Assembly: GCF_022836435.1 (NCBI RefSeq)
Contig: NZ_BQXC01000001.1
Location: 1,562,121 to 1,626,120, forward strand
Direction: 5' to 3'
Origin: Nitrosomonas sp. PY1
Lineage (GTDB): Bacteria > Pseudomonadota > Gammaproteobacteria > Burkholderiales > Nitrosomonadaceae
Length of the DNA stretch: 64,000 bases
Positions within the stretch are counted from its first letter, which is position 1; each line of letters opens with the position of its first letter. Under the pieces are notes generated by a model. It saw only the letters and a list, made by a program, of their open reading frames with translations. It ran no database searches and was not told the DNA's origin. Made by a program: the position numbers and the translations under genes. Shown piece by piece: positions 60,454-64,000 of the stretch.

Positions 60454-60597
60454 AATTGTATTAACCGACCGTACAGAAATGCGCGTTAACTGCGCAGCTT
60501 TTGTTGCAGTTAGATCCAATGCATAGCAACGTACAAGCTTACGAAATTTTGCTTCTTTGATTCGAGAGCGGAAATAGTATTTATTTTTGGTAGTCAT

Positions 60598-61360
60598 TTT
60601 TATTTTTATTTTTATAAGTTAGTAAATCAATGAATAGCCTGGACATATTGATTTTCTGGGCTATTTCATTGACCATTGATCACTCTACCACACCATAAAA
60701 ACTCCCAAATAGTCTAGTTGTCAGAAAGTTAATAGTAAAAACATCCTATAAATCCCTTAATAAAAAGATCTTTTTAATGGGATTTCGTTCCTGAAGATTC
60801 TTAAAATAATGAATAAGCATAGCCAAACACGCCATGCTTTCAAATTAATGACGTTCTATTTTGCTTAGGTGGTTTATATGAGGTCAGGTTATGAAAGAAA
60901 CGAAATCAACTTGATAAAACTGACAATTACTGAATCCGATATGAGCAACCGGCAACCTCTAATTCTGTGTGAGAAATAATCAAATGCAGTGTACGGAGAA
61001 TAAAACGACGACTTGTCCCTGATTTTCGTTTATTGTTTCATGCCATTGACGAACTTAAAATTTTTTTAACCAGATGAGCCGATTGATCGATTAAGAATCG
61101 ATACCGTTGAAACCATGACTGCCAATTGCCATGATGGCAAGCTGCGATCAATATTGCTTGATAAAACCAAAATCGAAACAAGTTTCAGGGTATGGTTTTA
61201 AAAAACAGATTGTTGACTTTGTGGCAGTTACAGCATAATCGCTTTACCGCCTAAACCAAGAAGTGGCGCCATAGCGCCTTTATCTCTTGGTTTCTTGCAA
61301 AAAAACTACCAGAATTTATAGAATTTGCAATGGAAAATAATGGTTTTGCAAATATCTCCA
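60598..61360. other. Long intergenic region with a strong hairpin
   Basis: About 760 bp without a credible gene; only frames of some 30 codons. Near its end, AAACCAAGA at 61253-61261 pairs with TCTTGGTTT at 61285-61293, and GGCGC pairs with GCGCC inside, giving a long two-part stem about 70 bp past the PhoX-like gene stop. No T-run follows on the minus strand, so it is not a classic terminator. The part next to 60597 may contain the outer end of the old transposase element. Confidence 0.5.
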
Positions 61361-62686
61361 TCAATCTCTAGATTGGTAATAGGATTTGTGTGTAATCGCA
61401 ATGGTTTTATCGTTACCTGTTCCTGAATGCTGAATGTTTACAAACAACGTATGCGGATCCTTACCAAAATAAATGCCCGTACCTTCAGCCGATTTGTCTT
61501 TTAACGATGCAAATAAATGCACGCCATCACTGTATCCATCTCCGTCTTCATCAGGCATTGCAACCCAAATGTCACTGTTGTCATTATCTTCAACAATCCA
61601 TAATTTGCCATCCGGACCATAGGCCAAGTTATCTGGACGCTTGAATCCAGTCACGCCGCGGACTGTATTCGTTGGCTTGATCTCGAAAGGAACATTTACA
61701 CCGGGCTGCACAAAATAACTCACTTTAGGCGTAACTCCTAACTTGACTGCAAGTATGGCTCCTGGGCCATCGATGTTATTAGGATCTGTGGCATCTTCGC
61801 AAGTCAGTGCAGCATATAATGTATTTCGAATACGTTCTAAATCTTCTGGGCGACAGAAAGGTGTCGCATTGACTTCTTGAGCAGCCACTCTGGCATTAAT
61901 CTGAACCTGATTCATGTCCAAAGCTATCCACTCAGCCTGACCGACTTTCATTCCATTTTTAACCCGTAGCGCATACAATTGGCCACTGCTCAGATCACCA
62001 TAACTGTCTGGAACGAATTTATAGATCGATCCTTTTCGATCTTCGTCAATGACGTACACATTACCTTCTTCATCAACTTCAATGCCTTCATGCGCTAATG
62101 ATCCCAACATTGGCCGTACTTTAATTTCCTTGATCTCGGTTGGCGCATCCTTTTCAAACTTCATTTCATACAGCATGCCACTTTGTGCTCTGGGTGCATC
62201 AGGGTCTGGGAATTGTGCAGTAATGGTTTCTTCAGCAAACAGGATGGATCTCCAAGGTGTCCACACAAGACCATCGAGTGCTTCCCAATCGGTACGCTGA
62301 GCAAGAATTTTTGCCTTTCCTGTTTTCAAATCCACAACTGAAACTGCACCTCCTAAGAAAGGCTCTGCTCCAGGGCGCATTTCGTGAGTACGATAAAGAT
62401 ATCTACCAGCGTGCTTTCCGGTTTCGTTGACGGTATTCATGTCAGTCCAATCGCCAGAATTTGGGTAGATATCTAGATCCGATTCATCAGAAATAATGCG
62501 TTGCGTGAATCCTTTCGGAATCACCCAAGGCTTACTGTTGAGAATTGCTGGGTCCGATGTTGTTTGTTCGTAAGCGGAAGCAGCTATTGGCCGGAATTTC
62601 ATCGGGCCATTTACAAATACTGCATCTGCATAAACCATTGTTGTCAGCGCTATGCAAGCGGGCAACGCTAAAATTGACTTCTTCAT
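61361..62686 (-). CDS. Exported PhoX/DUF839 family protein
   Basis: 441 residues from the ATG at 62686 (MKKSILALPACIALTTMVYA, Sec signal; GGAGAA upstream). A longer frame beginning at 62761 adds a basic stretch without family support. DUF839/PhoX features: GRYLYRTHEMRPG, LAHEGIEVDEEGNVYVIDE, RPDNLAYGPDGKLWIVEDN and MPDEDGDGYSDGV. PhoX enzymes are calcium/iron alkaline phosphatases, usually Tat-exported; this one has no twin arginine. Phosphatase activity is therefore uncertain. It shares strand and secretion with the beta-helix protein upstream. Confidence 0.8.
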   Translation of the reverse strand: MKKSILALPACIALTTMVYADAVFVNGPMKFRPIAASAYEQTTSDPAILNSKPWVIPKGFTQRIISDESDLDIYPNSGDWTDMNTVNETGKHAGRYLYRTHEMRPGAEPFLGGAVSVVDLKTGKAKILAQRTDWEALDGLVWTPWRSILFAEETITAQFPDPDAPRAQSGMLYEMKFEKDAPTEIKEIKVRPMLGSLAHEGIEVDEEGNVYVIDEDRKGSIYKFVPDSYGDLSSGQLYALRVKNGMKVGQAEWIALDMNQVQINARVAAQEVNATPFCRPEDLERIRNTLYAALTCEDATDPNNIDGPGAILAVKLGVTPKVSYFVQPGVNVPFEIKPTNTVRGVTGFKRPDNLAYGPDGKLWIVEDNDNSDIWVAMPDEDGDGYSDGVHLFASLKDKSAEGTGIYFGKDPHTLFVNIQHSGTGNDKTIAITHKSYYQSRD

Positions 62687-62854
62687 GAATTTTCTCCGAT
62701 AAGTTCGCAATCGCATTGAAAAAAGAGAAGGATAAGTAAGCACCATGGGCTTTTTCCTCATAGCTACTCTAGCGTTACTATATGAATTTCTGATGTCAGC
62801 AAAATGAATCTTTTGTGATATTTTTGCGTCAGCGGCTTCGAACCGCAGTGACGT

Positions 62855-62893
62855 TCAAAAAAATCGCTGAAACCGGGGAAGTTCCAGCGATTG
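62855..62893 (-). terminator. Rho-independent terminator after the beta-helix gene
   Basis: On the minus strand AATCGCTG and CAGCGATT pair around a 15-base loop, followed directly by a T-run. It ends transcription about 55 bp downstream of the beta-helix gene, which separates that gene from the PhoX-like gene. Confidence 0.82.
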
Positions 62894-62947
62894 AGGCTAC
62901 AATGAGAGAACTACTTATCTACAACGTGGTACGTTACGTTAATACTT

Positions 62948-64000
62948 TTAATTGAAGGGAAAAGTCCATTCTTGAGTCCAATCATCATTTTGGTCCTTGA
63001 ATGCACCTATATAATCAACCAACGTGAAGAACGGATCGTTAACCGCTATGCCCCCTAACGTCAATGGTGAACCGGCTGTCGGCAAATAACCGCTCAACAC
63101 GGGATCAGCAGCATGGTTGCCTGACTGCGAAGTAAACCAGTTTTCAACAGTAAATGTGGCACCTTCACCCTCTTGATAATTGACCGCACAGTTCACATAT
63201 GAGTTTTGCATGGTTAATGTACCGGATAAGGCTCCTGGAGCACCTGCGCCAATAAAGGTAGCTGGACTATCAATCATTAAGCAGACCGGAGAGCCTACAA
63301 TCACCGCGTTCAAAATATTACCGCCAGTACCACGGCGCAACAATATGCCTTGTGTAGCAGACTCACCAGAACGACCGATAATGGTTAGATTCGACAAAAT
63401 CGGTTGCGTTTTTGGAAGGCTGTCGTGATTTTTCTCGTTATTGTCTGCTTCGATTCCACGGTCACCTACATTGGGGTTCTGTTTAATCAAAACAAATTGT
63501 GCTTTACCTTTCCAGCCACTGGCCCAATCCAAAGAATCATCCTGAGCATTGGTGATCACCAAGTGTTTCATTTGCGCCGTACCGCCGAAAATCTCGATAC
63601 CGTCATCCAAACCTTCATGCACTTGGACATAATTAATCACCGTTCCAGAACCAACGCCATTTAACGTAAAACCGTTGAGTTCTTCATCTGGGCGCACAGC
63701 AGTACCAGCAAAACGAATCTGCACATATTTCATAACACCGCTGTTGTCAGCAGGATTGTTACCGCCAAATAATTCTGAAACAACCGCTTCATATGGAATT
63801 TCACATAAAGGCACGCCGTCATTACAACCATTCACCGGCGCATTGCCAGAAATCAGAAATCCACCCCAATCTCCGGCAGATTGTTCCGTTGATCCGGTCA
63901 TCACGATAGGATTATCGGGCGTACCTTCTGCCATGATTTTTGAACCCCTTCGAATCCAAAGATAAGAGGATTGATCACCTTGTCCTGGCATGCCGACCAC
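62948..64000 (-). CDS. Right-handed beta-helix surface protein, 5'-truncated
   Basis: At least 350 residues; the frame is open at the window edge, so the N-terminus with the export signal is missing. Typical of large outer-surface parallel beta-helix lipoproteins: IRRGSKIMAEGTPDNPIVMTG, DWGGFLISGNAPVN, YVQVHEGLDDGIEIFGGTAQMKHLVITNAQDDSLDW, and a C-terminal DYIGAFKDQNDDWTQEWTFP. The pattern is that of beta-solenoid proteins that other bacteria encode beside TonB receptors. No enzyme motif. Has its own terminator. Confidence 0.8.
   Translation of the reverse strand: MVGMPGQGDQSSYLWIRRGSKIMAEGTPDNPIVMTGSTEQSAGDWGGFLISGNAPVNGCNDGVPLCEIPYEAVVSELFGGNNPADNSGVMKYVQIRFAGTAVRPDEELNGFTLNGVGSGTVINYVQVHEGLDDGIEIFGGTAQMKHLVITNAQDDSLDWASGWKGKAQFVLIKQNPNVGDRGIEADNNEKNHDSLPKTQPILSNLTIIGRSGESATQGILLRRGTGGNILNAVIVGSPVCLMIDSPATFIGAGAPGALSGTLTMQNSYVNCAVNYQEGEGATFTVENWFTSQSGNHAADPVLSGYLPTAGSPLTLGGIAVNDPFFTLVDYIGAFKDQNDDWTQEWTFPFN

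Larger units (their letters stand above)
58798..60597 (-). pseudogene. IS1595/IS1016-like transposase-derived gene, split by the second IS copy
   Basis: Removing the 1,114-bp IS and one 8-bp duplicate restores an uninterrupted frame of 225 residues, from MTTKNKYYFRSRIKEAKFRK through SVRSVNTI, YLKIRQRIKEN and ESFWVYTKQRLAKFNG to LLKILRANPL. It matches small IS1016-type transposases from end to end. The catalytic core is abnormal: the first Asp region (usually VDESYFG) is replaced by unrelated sequence, and the second (SDGWRGYD) reads QLGLSGYE; only the final Glu (IESFW) and the FRFNHRHD tail remain. Thus the enzyme was probably already dead while the frame stayed open, before the insertion broke it. 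Confidence 0.8.

Noticed and set aside
61361..62761. Longer start of the PhoX-like gene at 62761
   Set aside because: It would place a basic, non-family stretch before a clean signal peptide that begins at 62686.

Overview
This 64 kb stretch looks like chromosome of a betaproteobacterium, most probably a Nitrosomonas-type ammonia oxidiser. I infer this from the mix of AT-leaning housekeeping genes (cysS, valS, bioA, ppx, surE-pcm-nlpD order), an MCE lipid-transport cluster, PEP-CTERM and RTX exoproteins, a very large multicopper oxidase locus and a high load of IS1595, IS110, IS200 and IS3 elements. No rRNA or tRNA gene and no CRISPR array were recognised.

Layout. 0-3.6 kb: a DUF4062-like/TPR protein gene with about ten 141-bp repeats, cut by a 1,114-bp IS1595-family element with a perfect 8-bp target duplication. 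3.7-9.0 kb: sulfotransferase, cysS, two cyclophilins, a decayed lipoprotein/hydrolase gene and a D-2-hydroxyacid dehydrogenase. 9.1-21.0 kb: a five-gene, translationally coupled minus-strand operon of a 2,470-residue multicopper oxidase, a beta-propeller protein, two SCO copper chaperones and a cytochrome c fused to a binding-protein-like domain. 21.1-26.9 kb: an 89-bp MITE-like element, an OFA-type MFS transporter, ppx, nlpD, pcm and surE. 27-32.6 kb: a lipoprotein, the MlaE/F/D plus auxiliary lipoprotein cluster, a small protein and a solute-binding protein. 32.9-33.9 kb: remains of a PQQ glucose dehydrogenase gene. 34.4-38.2 kb: a GNAT-like protein, an RTX calcium-binding exoprotein and a PEP-CTERM protein. 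38.5-46.5 kb: bioA, cheV, a frameshifted HD-GYP gene, valS and a divergent lpxK homologue. 46.5-51.1 kb: IS3 remnants around a solute-binding protein coupled to a GGDEF-EAL protein. 51.3-55.3 kb: a GC-rich formaldehyde-detoxification module (adhC, VOC protein, fghA, ndh). 56-60.6 kb: IS110, IS200/IS605, a DUF4126 gene, and an IS1595-like transposase-derived gene interrupted by the second copy of the 1,114-bp element. 61.3-64 kb: a PhoX/DUF839 protein and a 5'-truncated beta-helix surface protein.

How it fits together. The strongest candidate for an unusual system is the multicopper oxidase operon. Its five reading frames are joined by ATGA or TAATG overlaps or a 2-bp gap, and its products form a logical set: a huge secreted copper oxidase, two copper-loading SCO proteins, a cytochrome c and a propeller protein. 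It resembles MofA/McoA-type Mn(II) oxidase loci, but the substrate cannot be read from sequence. A second theme is mobile DNA remodelling: two apparently identical IS copies in inverted orientation, 56 kb apart, each broke a gene in a way that is exactly reversible on paper. A third is gene decay or specialisation: gcd, the HD-GYP frame at an A9 run, the lpxK P-loop, and a transposase gene that lost catalytic residues but kept its frame.
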